This document shows, one piece after another, positions 10,070 through 21,969 of a stretch of 64,000 bases of DNA (its first letter is position 1; each line of letters starts with the position of its first letter). The notes under the pieces are model-generated. The model was not told the origin of the DNA, ran no database searches, and saw only the letters and a list, made by a program, of their open reading frames with translations. Location of the stretch: positions 1,602,580 to 1,666,579 of the forward strand of contig OZ025881.1 of assembly GCA_964019415.1 (NCBI GenBank), read 5' to 3'. A program made the position numbers and the translations under genes. The stretch is from Ianthella basta. Its lineage: Eukaryota > Porifera > Demospongiae > Verongiida > Ianthellidae.

Positions 10070-13000
10070 TTGATTGATTGATTGATTGTCTTATTTCACC
10101 TGGGGAAGCCATTAGCTCATAGGAGCTATTATAAACGGCACCCAGAACACACAAGTAATACAGCAAGTAGATGAAAATGTGGTACAGATGAGTATGAGGT
10201 CTAAGGCGTAATAAAGTATAATTATAATATATATTATAATATAATATTATATTGTTTTGTTACAGTTGATTATAATGGACTATGCTTAACAAGGTGTTAC
10301 ATGTCTTCAATTATAATACTAATACAACCATTAGTAAGATGATTGTGGTAAAACTAAAATAATGTGAAACAATGTATGGATCATTGTATGTCAGTAATTA
10401 GCTATACTGTGTGCGTAGACAGATAGTTCTTAGCAGCTACTTTATAATTAGAGCTGGATTTGAGCAATTTGATTGAATCTGGTAAGGCATTCCATAGAAT
10501 GATAGCAGTAGCAACTGTAGATTTATGCACGTAGTTGGTTTTACCAGCTGGTACATAGAGTCGGGTGTGGCTACCTCTAGTATGATGGCTGTGAACAGAG
10601 TTAGTACGTGTGAACAGGTCTCCTAGGCAGGATGGTAAAAGTCCGTTAACTGCCTTATGGGTCATTGTTAGAATGTGCAATTTGCGTCTGTTGGACAATG
10701 ATTCCCATCCCAGTTCTGACTTCATTGCAGTGGCAGAGTCCGATCGTTTCCTGTGGAGAATAATTCTTGCAGCATAGTTCTGTAATCTTTCAAGTTTGGT
10801 GCAGCATTCGACAGTGCAACCATTCCATATTACATCAGCATAGTCAAAACAAGGGAGAATGTACGATGAATAAAACTGGATCAGCACACATTTAGGTAAA
10901 ACCAGGAGAGATGTCTGAGTAAATTAATCTTCTTAGAAACTTTAAGCACAATACTACTAACATGGTCGTCCCAGGTAAGGTTCTCATTGATCCACAGTCC
11001 CAAAAATTTAAATCTCTGGACTTGTTCAATGTCTTGACTATTGTAATTTAGCTGTAATGGTGGTAAATTCTTCCTCCTGGAGGAGTGTAGTAGCATACAC
11101 TTAGATTTAGCAATGTTCAATCTGAGCTGATTGGAAGTCATCCATTTGTCAACCTCTTTGATGGCAAATGTGAGCAACTTCGTAAGTTCTGAAACTGATT
11201 TACTATAGGCATAAATAGTTGTGTCATCGGCATAAAGAATTGTGTCAGCTGCACAGGTAATAGCAGAGGGCAAGTCATTAACGTACATGGAAAAAAGTGT
11301 AGGCCCAAGGATGGATCCCTGAGGAACTCCAAGTGATGTATTGGAGATGTCAGATGTGGAGTCCCCAATAGCAGTACTCTGGGTACGACCAGAGAGATAT
11401 GATCGAAACCAGGCAATGGCAGATTGGTCAAGGCCAAAGTTGGGTCACTTCCCTAGAAGGGTTGAGTGATTGACTGAGTCAAATGCCTTAGCTACGTCAA
11501 GAAACAGGACACCAACACACACGCCATTATCTAAGGCTCGAGACCATACATTGGTGGCATGAAGGAGGGTGGTGGTTGTAGAGTGCAACCTCCTGAAACC
11601 AGATTGATGGCGGTAGAGTAGCTGATTTGACTCAAGATGAGAGGTAAGCTGATTGCTAACCACCCTTTCGAGGAGTTTGCTTGGAACAGGAAGAAGTGAG
11701 ATAGGCCGGTAGTTCCTTAGCTCTAACTTGTTGCCCCCTTTATGGAGTGGTATAACAGTAGCATGCTTCCATTGGTTAGGGAATGACCCGGTCCTAAGTG
11801 AAGAGTTCACAATGTGGCATAGAGGAGTGGAGGTAACAGGTTTACTACATTTCAGAATACCAGGTGGTATGGTGTCTGGACCTGTGCTCTTATTAGGGTT
11901 TAGGTCACTCATTATTTCACTAATATCATCGACCGTAACTGGAGACAAAGTGAATGGTATACCCGGCCTGCTTGTGAGATTGTCAACTAATGATTCTTGA
12001 GCAGTTTTGGTTTTAGTTCCTTCAGCTAGTACTACTTGAGTGGCTTTGGTATTGCTCCTTTCAACTGAAGCTATCTGTGTAAAATGGCGATTGAAGTTAT
12101 TAGCCAAGGTGCATTTGTCACTTTGAAAATCAGACCAGCATGACCTAGAGCCTGGATATGTGATAGCTTGTTTAAGGGCTGTCCACACAGTAGTCGGGTC
12201 CCTCCTGGAACCAACCAGCACATAAAAATAGTGTCGCTTTGATTTACGTAGCATATTTACTACAAGATTCCTATGTTGGCGGTAGAGCTCCCAGGACTGA
12301 GGTGACCTTTGTTGGCGAAAGGTGCAGTGAAGCTTGTTCCTCAGATCCATGGCATCTCGTATTTCACGTGTCACCCAGGGAACTACATGCTTCTTCACAC
12401 GTACCTGCTTCCAAGGAGCATGCTTGTCTAAGATAGTTAAGAATAAGCTGTTAAAGAACTCGACCTTGTCGGTGAGATCATCAAATACATCTAGAGCTGA
12501 CCAGGGGGCTTTCTCCAAATCCGATAAGAATTCCTCAGTGGAGAATTTACTAAAAGAGCGTTACGTACTTGAGAGACAGAGTCACACTTTGACCTTTTCC
12601 AGCTAAGGGTAGTAAAGATGGCAAGGTGATCGCTCAAATGAATATCATCAAGTACACCGGCGTCTTGAATCAAACCCTTAGAACTAGACAGGAATATGTC
12701 AAGAAGAGCAGAGGAGGAAGCTGTGATTCTAGTGCAGGCTGAGATGGGCTGATATAGGTTAAACGAATCGATAAATGCTGAGAAGGATTGGTAGTGGGGT
12801 GAGCTAGTGTTGAGTAAGTTAACATTGAAGTCACCACATAGGACAACGTCCTTAAAGCTGGTAAGAGCTGTTTCAGTTTGAGTGGAGAGCTCAGATAAGA
12901 AGGTTGAAGAAGCATTAGGTGGATGATAACAACAGCCTAGTAACAGTGCAGAAGGAAGGTGAGCTGCAGTAATTTTAATCCAGATGCACTCGAGAAGGGA

Positions 13001-13430
13001 GGAGGCACAAGAGGAAAATGTCATAGATGCGTAACTGTTCCTAACATAGCAGGCAACACCTCCACCTTTACGATTCCTGTCCATGCGTAAAATATGGTAC
13101 CCAGGAATGTGGATCTGTTCGTCTGTAATATGTGGATGTAACCATGTTTCAGTTATTGCGAGAACATCAGGGTCCTTACATGCGACAACTTGCTTTAGCT
13201 CATCGAGACTAGGCAAAACACTTCTTATGTTCAGATGGATAATAGTGAGGTGGGATAAACCAGAGTTGAGGTTATGGTTGTGCGACTTAAATGCATGTCT
13301 GTCCATCGAGGCACTCGCCATACGGGACTCACCCACGAGTGGAATCAAGAATTTCATACAGTCCGTACAAGGTAATTCGTCCCAATGCACACATTGCACA
13401 GCCACTCACATTTCCGTAGATTGTTGATGT
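10070..13430 (-). mobile_element. CR1/L2-like LINE, 5'-truncated, with (CAAT)n tail
   Basis: The minus strand reads endonuclease then reverse transcriptase then a (CAAT)n simple-sequence 3' tail (plus-strand GATTGATTGATTGATTG at 10,073-10,089). Endonuclease landmarks: LNIRS, ITETWLHPHI, CGDFNVNLL, LSDHLAIF. RT landmarks: FLDVAKAFDSVNHSTLL, GVPQGSILGP, YADDTTIY, and a C-terminal WNALPDSIK block. The set fits the CR1/L2/Rex group. The left boundary near 13,430 meets another LINE relic. About three coding breaks make it inactive. Confidence 0.85.
10402..13405 (-). pseudogene. LINE ORF2 (APE endonuclease + reverse transcriptase), broken
   Basis: The endonuclease portion spans 13,405 to about 12,545, then the frame shifts by one to the RT portion (MEKAPWSALDVFDDL...). 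The RT frame is interrupted by an in-frame TGA at about 11,445, after TLLGK, and continues through the catalytic YADD to about 10,881, where another shift leads to the C-terminal part ending in LSTHTV. Length without breaks would be near 1,000 residues, normal for CR1/L2 ORF2. Interruptions sit outside the catalytic motifs, so the copy looks fairly young. Confidence 0.8.
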
Positions 13431-13439
13431 TCACACTGA

Positions 13440-14628
13440 AGAGCATCCTCAGAGGCCATCTGCTGACCCTCATGCCTGCATTTCTTATCATCCCTCTGCT
13501 ACTTCTCCTGCAACTCATCATGCTCATTTACAGTCTCCATTTCTTCCTTTACGATCTGTCTCCACTCCTATCTGTCCATGCCCTTGTAGCACGGGCCAGT
13601 CTTCTCCCAGGCCAATCTTCTTCAGGTCTTGTGAGAGCAGGTCATTCCAACCTGCACTTCTGTTCTCCAACAGTGTGCTTGCCAGATGCTAGCACACTCA
13701 CCATCAGTTTTCGAGGGAGAGGGTTGGAAGCTTTACAGCTCTAGAGGTCAAGAGAAGACATGAAGCTTCGTTCCAGTTTTCATCCTCTGCTGAAACCAGA
13801 GTTGGCAAGAGAGTGAGCCAAAGTCCTATGAGGCTTTGACAACCCCTGAATGTCACCTCAGCACTGGAACTGCAGTCCTCTGACACTGTGCTTCCAAAGT
13901 ACTGGAAAGTTGAAACAGGCTCCATGGGTCGGCATCAGGGCTGAGAAGGATAGGCTCAGGCTGCTGGCAGGAGGGGTATATGCATGGCAGTGCTGCTAAT
14001 GTTTTTGTCTTCTTGCAACTGATGGTCAGTCCCATGGCAGCACACTGAGTGTTCAGGGATGCAGTTGTTGCTTCCAGATCACTCCAGGAGCTTGAGACTA
14101 AGAACATGTCATCTGTGCGCTCCAAGTCAGTGACTATAGAGTCTCCATAGCCAATAGACATCATTCTATGATCACCAACAAGCCTAGCAGCAGGGTGGTA
14201 CACAACATGCACACCCCGGCCTTCCTGTCGGTGCTTGTCAATGGCCATTCGGATCACAGCAACAAAGTACAGCTAGGTTAAACATATCTGGAGCTAGCAC
14301 ACACCCCAGACGGACTCCATGCAGATGTTACTGTAAACTCATCAGAGGTCTTGCCATAAGCACATGCAGAAGACAGCGTGAAGTGCTCATGTACAGCTTC
14401 GATGATGGACAGTAGTTTCTCAGGCAGATAGTAGCATTGTTGAAGGGCAGACCAGAGGGCATCATGATTCACTGAGTCGTCTGCTTTAAGGAGGTCAATG
14501 AAGCACACATAGAGGGCTTTAGGAACTCTCTTGCTTCTCCATGAGGGTGCATAACAAGATCTGGTCATTACAGCCATGGCCCTTGCGGAATCCATATTGA
14601 ATCTCACAGAGAAGTTTGATACAGCTTC
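13440..14628 (-). mobile_element. decayed LINE 3' half (second family)
   Basis: Fragments of a reverse transcriptase run right to left: YVCFIDLLKADDSVNHDALW, TSDEFTVTS, a stretch ending GLTISCKKTKTLA, then PVSTFQYFGSTVSEDC, and a C-terminal piece with WRQIVKEEMETVNEHDEL. Frames change several times and the YADD motif has become YGDS. This is a different and older lineage than the neighbour at 10-13.4 kb. Its 5' side ends at the (CA)n tract. Confidence 0.7.
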
Positions 14629-14741
<113 letters not shown>

Positions 14742-14767
14742 TTGGTTAATCGTCTCAGATTCAAATC

Positions 14768-17700
14768 ATGGCTTGTTGCAGGTGTAATAGCAGCAGCCAG
14801 TGTAGAAATTATATCTGTGTGAAAAATAAGAAGACATGCACCGACTGCCTACCGTCCAAACGGAATCATTGTCATAATCAACACAATCAACGGGAAGATC
14901 AACAGCCTGCGACAAACGAAATCAGCGAAGCGACTCAAGACCATGACCACATCCCAGATCGGAGTAAACAGCTTAGCGCTATGGAAAGCAATCCAGCTGT
15001 ACCACCTTTGCCGACTTTTGAGAAGAAGTCCAATAGCGAGTTCAAGTGGGGAGCAGTTGAAGATTCAGCGTCATTTATTGCCAGCGTTGAGGAAGCCTAT
15101 AAAGAAATTGTGTTCTGGAGACAAAACCAATTTATGTTACCAACTGGGAAAGCAGGAGAGGCTTTCATATGTGAGTTGGCAAAATGTTTCAGCTATATGG
15201 TGAAAGCTCCCCCCCTTGAGAGAATTGCATTGAAGTGTGCCATGATTCTACCCAGTCTTATATTGCAGAAGCCTCATTCTAGATCGAGATCAGCTGATCG
15301 TGTTAAGGCTGTCCATCGTAGAATGTAGAGATGGAAGAATGGAGAAATACTGGATCTTCTTCATGAGGGGCGCACCATCCAACAGCGCCTACCTGAGAGG
15401 TGTCAAAAGGGTGATGAGAAGTTTGTCAAAGTCTTCACCAGTCTCATGTTTCGTGGCAAAGTGAGAGCTGCAATCTGGTTGTTGAACAAACAGGCTAACG
15501 GTGCAGGTATCTTGTCATTGAATGATCTAGTTGAGGAGAGAGACACCCCAAAGTCAGTGAGAGACATTCTGAGAGAAAAACACCCCAATGGTGGACCAGC
15601 TCACCAGGATGCAATCCTTGCAAGTGCGAATGTGAATTGTCCTGACGTCCACCCGGTGATTTTTGAATCCATTGATGCTCTGGCCATAAAGCAGGCTGCT
15701 CTTCGTGTCACTGGTGCCGCTGGCCCATCTGGAGCGGATGCTCAGGCATGGAAGCGTTTGTTACTGCATTTGGGGCGGCCTCTGATGACTTATGTAGTGC
15801 ACTTGCACGCATGGCACGAAGGATTGCCACCTCGCACGTTGACCCTGAAGGACTAGCAGCATATACAGCTTGTCGTTTGATTGCCTTGAACAAGAATCCC
15901 GGAGTCCGGCCGATTGGAGTTGGTGAAGCAGCTCGCAGAATCATTGGGAAAGCAATACTGAAGGTGATAAAGTCCGACATCTTGAAGGTCACAGGAAGTC
16001 TGCAGCTCTGCGCAGGCCAAGAGGCAGGTGCTGATGCTGCTGTTCATGCAGTTTGTACACTTTTTCAGGATGAATCCACTGATGCTGCCATACTTGTCGA
16101 TGCAAGCAATGCATTTAACCGCCTGAACCGACAGGTTGCATTGCGCAAGTATCTGCCCTGCCTTAGCAACAGTTGTAACCAACCTATATCGTGAAGATTC
16201 AAATTTGTTCATTGATGGTGAAACACTCTTATCACGAGAAGGCGTCACTCAAGGGGACCCTCTGGCTATGGCCATTCATGCTGTTGCAATCATGCCCCTG
16301 ATATGGAGACTGCAAAAAGGCTCTGAAGAACGTCACCAGGTGTGGTTCGCTGACGATGCATCTGCAAATGGAGCCTTGAACAGTCTTTGCTCATGGTGGG
16401 ATGGAATCGTTGAGGTTAGACCAACTTACGGCTACTATACTAATCCATTGAAAACTGTGCTGATTGTGAAGAAGGAAAGATTTGATGAAGCACAGGCTTT
16501 GTTTGACGGCAGCGGAGTGAAAGTGACAACGGATGCTAGCAAGTATCTTGGATCAGTGTTGGGCTCTGAGGATGCAGTTCAGGATATGCTAAGGAGGGAA
16601 GTTAGGAAGTGGTCAGAATGCATAAAGGAGCTATCAAACATAGCCCAAACTCAGCCACATGCTGCATATGCAGCTTTTGTTCATGGAGTCCGTAGCCAAT
16701 GGTGCTACCTAATGTGAACAACACCTGACTTGGAAGATTTGTTGCATCCTCTTGAGAAAGCAATTGTGAAAGATTTCATTCCAGCACTCACTGGTAAGGA
16801 GGTTACAGATGAGATCAGGGAGCTCTTGGCTCTGCCTGCAAGGTTGGGAGGTCTTGGCATCTCTATTCCTACTCAGAAATCAAGAAGTGAATATGATGCC
16901 TCAAGAATTGTCACTCAGCCTCTGGTTTCAGCAATCATCAATAAGGTGCCAACATATGATGTGAATGTTAAAGCAGAGCAGAAAGCAGCAAAGAACGAAG
17001 TACGAACGAAAAGAAAAGCAGAGCTTGACCAAGAAGCTGCTGATGTAAAACTGAAGATGCCATTTGAGACGAAGAGAAGTATGGATATGGTGCAGGAGAA
17101 GGGTGCATCATCATGGCTTACGGTGATCCCAAGGGCAGAAAATGATTTTGCCTTGCACAAAGGAGATTTCAGGGATGCTTTATGTATCCGGTACAACTGG
17201 ACACCCTCTCGATTGCCACCACAGTGTGCTTGTGGACAGGGATTCAATGTCTCACATGCCATGGACTGCCCGAAAGGAGGATTCCCAAGCAAACGCCACA
17301 TCCTCATTCGTGACATAACAGCCAACTTGATGACAGAGGTGTGCAAGGGAGTCACTGTCGAACCACCTCTGCAGCCCCTGAGTGGTGAGCAGTTTTCTTG
17401 TGCAAGTGCAATCACTGATGACAATGCACGGGCAGACATTTGCGCCCAGGGTTTCTGGGGGAATAGTAGCCAGAGGGCATTTTTCAATGTAAGGATTTGC
17501 AATCCAACCGCCCAGAGCTACCGTAACTCCTCCCTGGAAGCAGTGTATTGATCACAGGAGTGGGAGAAGCGAAGGCAATATGAAGAACGTATCAACGTAG
17601 TTGAAATGAGCTCCTTCACCCCCCTTGTCTCTCCATCTTCGGTGGAATGAGCAAGTGCACAGCAGTGGCATACAAGCGCCTGGCCAACTTGCTTTCAGTG

Positions 17701-18000
17701 AAGCAAAAGTGAAACATACAGCCAAGCGATCTCATGGATTTGCATCAATATCAACTTCGCCCTTCTCAGATCCTCAATCAATTATATCAGAGGATACAGA
17801 TCCCGGCAAGGGAGACCGGCCAAGCCTGATTCGTTTACCCTTGCCAACAATGAGTGCAGGCCCTAACCATTTCAATCTATTGCAGTTATTACAATATGAA
17901 CTGTAAATATCTCCAACTGATTTCTTTGTAATTTATGCACTCCTGTTTTATTTTGGGCAGTGCACATGTGTGCCCATAATTGTATTCATTGATCAATCAA
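14768..18000 (+). mobile_element. APE-less retroelement (R2-type, restriction-like endonuclease non-LTR is the best guess), broken
   Basis: The single ORF starts with a Cys-rich N-terminus (MACCRCNSSSQCRNYICV, then CTDCLPSKRNHC). It continues through an RT domain (ACRLIALNKNPGVRPIG, LVDASNAFNRLNR, REGVTQGDPLAM, WFADDASANG) and a thumb region. The C-terminal part has CACGQGFNVSHAMDCPKGGF then RADICAQGFWG...AFFNVRICNP, which looks like a zinc knuckle followed by a PD-(D/E)XK-type nuclease. No APE endonuclease is present. I recall close relatives in cnidarians and sponges. The copy carries about six breaks and is inactive. The 3' end near 18,000 has GATCAATCAAAT, perhaps a tail remnant. Confidence 0.65.
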
Positions 18001-18690
18001 ATCTTTTAGCGTGCTTTATGGCTATTCTTTATGAAAGTTAAAGAACGCTAGGAGTGCCATAAAGAACTTGAGCAAGAAACGCAAGCACTCAAACTTCCTC
18101 CTTACGCTATTAAGGGTGGATTCTGTCCAGTGTGGTCTGACTGAGATCGCCAATTACAAAAGTTCCTTTTCATTTCTGCCGAAGTGTGACCTCGCCACTC
18201 CGTAAGTTAAAGCCTAGCCTGCTACCCATCCCTCGCTTCTGAAAGGCGGCAAAGAGTGCTCTAATGGCAGAGAAAGGGTGCTTCGCTAGTCCTTTTTGCG
18301 GCTCTTGAACTGGCAGTCCGAACAGCCATCTGTGCACTAGTTAGCTAGCTAGCTAGCCAAAGGGATAGTAATGACGGCAGCAAATAGTTGTTCTTCTGCG
18401 ATGATAAAAAGAACATAGCGCAGCTCAGACTTGTTCTATTAAGGCGCATTGAGAGTCTTCTTGCGAGCGAAGGAGCGTTTTCGCCCACTGCTGCTACAGC
18501 TACTCGCTTCGCTCTATACCTTCCTTCTGACCAGAATGCGAGGCAAGTTTGAATGGAGTCAACCAACCGGATTACAGATGACGCAATAGAATCAACCAAA
18601 GATGGCTTGCAGATGACGCAATTGGAAAATAGAAGACTGAAGGCTAACCGTCCACCCGCGCAAGTCACTCTATCAGAGAGTACGATAGTA
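18001..18690. other. gene-free stretch
   Basis: No gene was recognised. A short (TAGC)n run lies at 18,339-18,356; a similar run recurs at 52,873-52,890. Confidence 0.4.
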
Positions 18691-19039
18691 CTCTCTATGT
18701 AGGGATGGTACAGGGTATTTCGAATTCACAATACATTGGCATAGGTACGAAGACACGAAAAGCGTCGAAAACCGCCAAAACGAGGTTTCGTAGGACTAAA
18801 AATGAAATATTCATACACTAAACTGACCTGGAAGGCAAGCGAACGCGGTCTGTCAGCGAGAAAATGACACTCGAAAACATCCATTTCGTCTTCATAATTC
18901 TTCTTCATATTCTTCGCCAGCTGTAACTGACGAACAAAATTAGCTATCGAACTAATTCGAAGACGAAACTACTAAACATTAACCGAGCTGTATTCTTTCG
19001 AAGTATAGACTCCGAAAGCGTATTGTTCACACAGTGGGG

Positions 19040-19435
19040 TTACCGAGTCTTTCAGGAGACGTTGCTACGCGCAAGACGCCATTTTATGATGACGTCAGGA
19101 ACGGCAGTTTTCCGCCTACTGTTCCTTCAGTTTCTGTCCAAAAGCAAGCCAACTCCGTCAAGAGGCCGTCTGAGGTGTATATGAGACAAGGGCTTAGGCC
19201 GAAGTTAGCTTGCGCGTCGTTTCAAAAGGTCACCCGTGGACGTGCGTATATATCCCGCCATTTTTAATTAGTACTCGGCTAACTTCCGGTCACTGTTTCT
19301 AAGCTCTCAGGTGGGCTGGCGCGGAAGCTAGGAGATAGCTGACACCTCGAGCTCCAGGATTACAGAAATAAGGTCCTATACTTTAACCTGCATGGATGTC
19401 CTCTAGTGGCACTTAGCATGTGCAGCTTGCACACC
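19040..19435 (+). repeat. dispersed repeat E, copy 1
   Basis: It aligns with 27,950-28,375 in the same orientation: GAAGTTAGCTTGC, CCGGTCACTGTTTCTA, CTGACACC(T)CGAGCT and TTACAGAAATA are shared in order. In both places a fold-back element of family F follows immediately, so E and F may be one larger transposon. Noncoding. Confidence 0.55.
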
Positions 19436-19722
19436 AAAAAAGTACAGAAACTAGAAATAGTAAAAATTTTCTACAAAAATAGCAAGGATGTAGGGATGGC
19501 ACAAACAAAAAGTACAGAAACAAGTAAAGGCTGTTACACAGTGGAGCGTTAACAATCATCCCTACATTCAAGGGTGTAGGACTATAAGGTGCGACAATCT
19601 TGTATGTAGGGGCCATGATTAATGCTCCACTGTGTAACAGCCTTTACTTGTTTCTGTACTTTTCGTGCCATCCCTACATCCTTGCTATTTTTGTAGAAAA
19701 TTTTTATTATTTCTAGTATCAT
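19436..19722. mobile_element. fold-back element family F, compact copy
   Basis: Left arm (AGTACAGAAACTAGAAATAG ... GTTACACAGTGGAGC) is repeated inverted on the right (GCTCCACTGTGTAACAG ... TTTCTAGTATC), leaving a loop of roughly 70 bp. Family-A-like boxes (GATGTAGGGATGG) sit inside each arm. A disrupted copy lies at 28,377-29,145. Confidence 0.7.
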
Positions 19723-19881
19723 TTAAAGTGAGCTAGGAGTGCTTTATGCAATTTATGGCACTCGGTGTGGGGGTCTTGTTGCATGATAAAGCACAAGGCT
19801 TCGCCTCGTGCTTTATCAGCAACTCGACCCCCACACCTCGAGCCATAAATTGCATAAAGCACTCCTAGCCCACTTTAAGTA
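19722..19881. mobile_element. 160-bp double-hairpin MITE
   Basis: Outer arms AAGTGAGCTAGGAGTGC...TGTGGGGGTC and GACCCCCACA...CACTCCTAGCCCACTT pair over about 50 bp. The loop contains a second hairpin, GATAAAGCACAAGGC then GCCTCGTGCTTTATC. It abuts element F. No clear target duplication. Confidence 0.75.
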
Positions 19882-21050
19882 ACATATACAGCACAACGTT
19901 AACACTCTATGGTTATTTAAATCTATACTGTGATAGTACATTTTGTATCATAATTATACTAGGCAGATGATTATCATTGTGGGGGCAAGCCCAAGGTAGA
20001 TTAGCTGCCTTTCCAGTCCCTATTTTCAGTCCGGCTTAGTTCTTTGTGCCTCTGCCTGTCTCTCTGTAATCCAGCTTATGGCACTTCAGTAGTGTCTGCA
20101 GCCAATCTCTCCATCTGGTTTATACTCATCTACAACAGTCCAGCCTGTCTCTGCTGGGCAGTTTCGCTAGCCAATCCATGAGCACGCTTCCACAGCAGCG
20201 CAGCGGTTCTCTGTTTGTTACTCTGGGCATCTTGCCTCACTTTGTCTCCTTCTCTTCGTATATGCAACTGTTCTTCTTTCTCTCCCACCCCAAGACCCAT
20301 TGTGCTCTGTCTAGTGCTCTCCTCCTACTTAGCCACTCATCTGTGTCACTGTCCTTGGGATCCATAGTAGCTAGTTCTCACACTCAAGAGGGGAACAGCG
20401 CATTTAGCTAGTGTGACATTCAGTGCAGTGGGCACACACAGTGTGCAGCTAGGGTGCAATCTGCACTCCTGTTGTGCTATTGTTGTTAAGGCTGGTTTCA
20501 GCTCTTGTGGTGGGATCTGTAGCTGTAGTATGCCGTGTGTAATGACAGTACGACTTTGTATTGACTCAATATTCAAGCCATTGTGTACGTGCGCTGTACA
20601 AGTATAACAATATGCATGATAGCGCGGCCATAATGTTCATGAGATACAAAATCATGTGAATAGTATAATGTAAATGGCTATACTGTGTATACGCCTACTG
20701 CATGTGTTGTAGTCCCCTGTCTTCTGTCGGATAAATCAGGTTTCCGGTTGAATAAACGTCGGATAAATCAGTGCCTACTGTAATATTCTGTTTGTACATG
20801 TGGCAAGTCTTATTAATGTAGCTATACACTAACAGAGTGGCTTCTGCAGAAGGCCAAGGTATAGGTATTATTATGCATACTGTAAATGTACATACTATCA
20901 GACATCACGCCCGTGATGTCTATTTAGGAATGTGCCCAATAAAATGACTACTTCTATCTTAAAATGTATTAGCACGCTTCAGTGAAATTGGCCGAACAGC
21001 GACAGTGAAGAATTGAAGGCCATGAATAGGCTTCTTTCACTGTATTGAAG
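19882..21050. other. gene-free stretch upstream of the secreted-protein relic
   Basis: Nothing recognised. Open frames at 20.2-20.6 kb are antisense pairs without domain signal. Confidence 0.35.
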
Positions 21051-21969
21051 ATGGCAACGCACCCAAAGCCAATGTTCCTCAGTTCTGTCCTGATCTATGT
21101 CGGGCTGTACATCTTCCTCCTTCAAGGAGAGGTTATCACTGCTTGCAAGCGTGATTCATGCTACGATATCCTAAATGACTGCCAATGTTCCTCAGTTCTG
21201 TCCTGATCTATGTCTTCCTTCTTCAAGCAGAGGTTATCACTGCTTGCAAGCGTAATTCATGCTACAATATCTTAAATGACTGTCATCCCACTGCTGAAAA
21301 TGGGATCTATTACATCACCAAACTTGATTTTAAAGGTTCCCCCAATATGCATATTGCGACATGAAATTAGAGCACTGCAGGGTGAAGGGGGGATGGACCA
21401 GGGTGGCCCATCTTGACATGAGAAACTCCTCAACCTGCCCTAACGGCCTCCAGCTGATCACTTCTCCTTCAAGGATGTGTCGCCGACCGGTAACAAGTGC
21501 AGGATGTACGTCGGTGTACTATGACACATATGGGATAGAATACAGCCGCATCTGTGGACGAGTGGCTGCTTATGGGTGCAGAACTGCAGACTCCTTCAGA
21601 TACTACACCAATAGCAGGACCATTGATGAAGCCTATGTCGATGAAATATCAATCACCCACGGTGTACACCATAAACATGTATACACGTATGCCGCTGACT
21701 ATCGTCTGTATTCAGCAGGCACCGTTGTTCCCTTTGTTGGCACCAACTGGCTCACTGACATTTTTCCACGTGATAGCTGTTTCACAACGCGCCTCTTTGA
21801 TGGAGAACACTGCCAAGTGAAGCACGCTTGCTCCCTCAGTGGCCAGCTGTGGTTCTGCCACACACTGCCAGTACCAACCAAAGACAGAATTGAAGTGCGT
21901 CTCTGCCGAGATTCAGACAGAAACAATGAAGACATTGCCTTGGAACAACTTGAGCTCTTCATCCGCTGA
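21051..21969 (+). pseudogene. secreted fibrinogen-like protein gene, with duplicated signal exon and a frame break
   Basis: A 51-residue frame from ATG 21,051 encodes a signal-like start (LIYVGLYIFLLQGEVITA) and CKRDSCYDIL, then stops. A second overlapping copy of the same start begins at ATG 21,185 (MFLSSVLIYVFLLQAEVITA, CKRNSCYNIL, NGIYYITKLDFKG) and stops at 21,364. The body continues one base out of frame: YCDMKLEHC, GGWTRVAHLDM, the middle with Cys pairs, and a C-terminus CRDSDRNNEDIALEQLELFI ending at 21,969. YCDM...GGWTRV is the fibrinogen-like N-terminal signature; the ending is one I associate with sponge proteins. It would be secreted. Either a pseudogene or, less likely, a gene with an unseen junction at the shift. 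Confidence 0.65.

Noticed and set aside
18697-19680. A single 985-bp element bounded by ATGTAGGGATGGTAC and GTGCCATCCCTACAT
   Set aside because: The right box belongs to an arm of fold-back element F, so the pair is probably coincidental.
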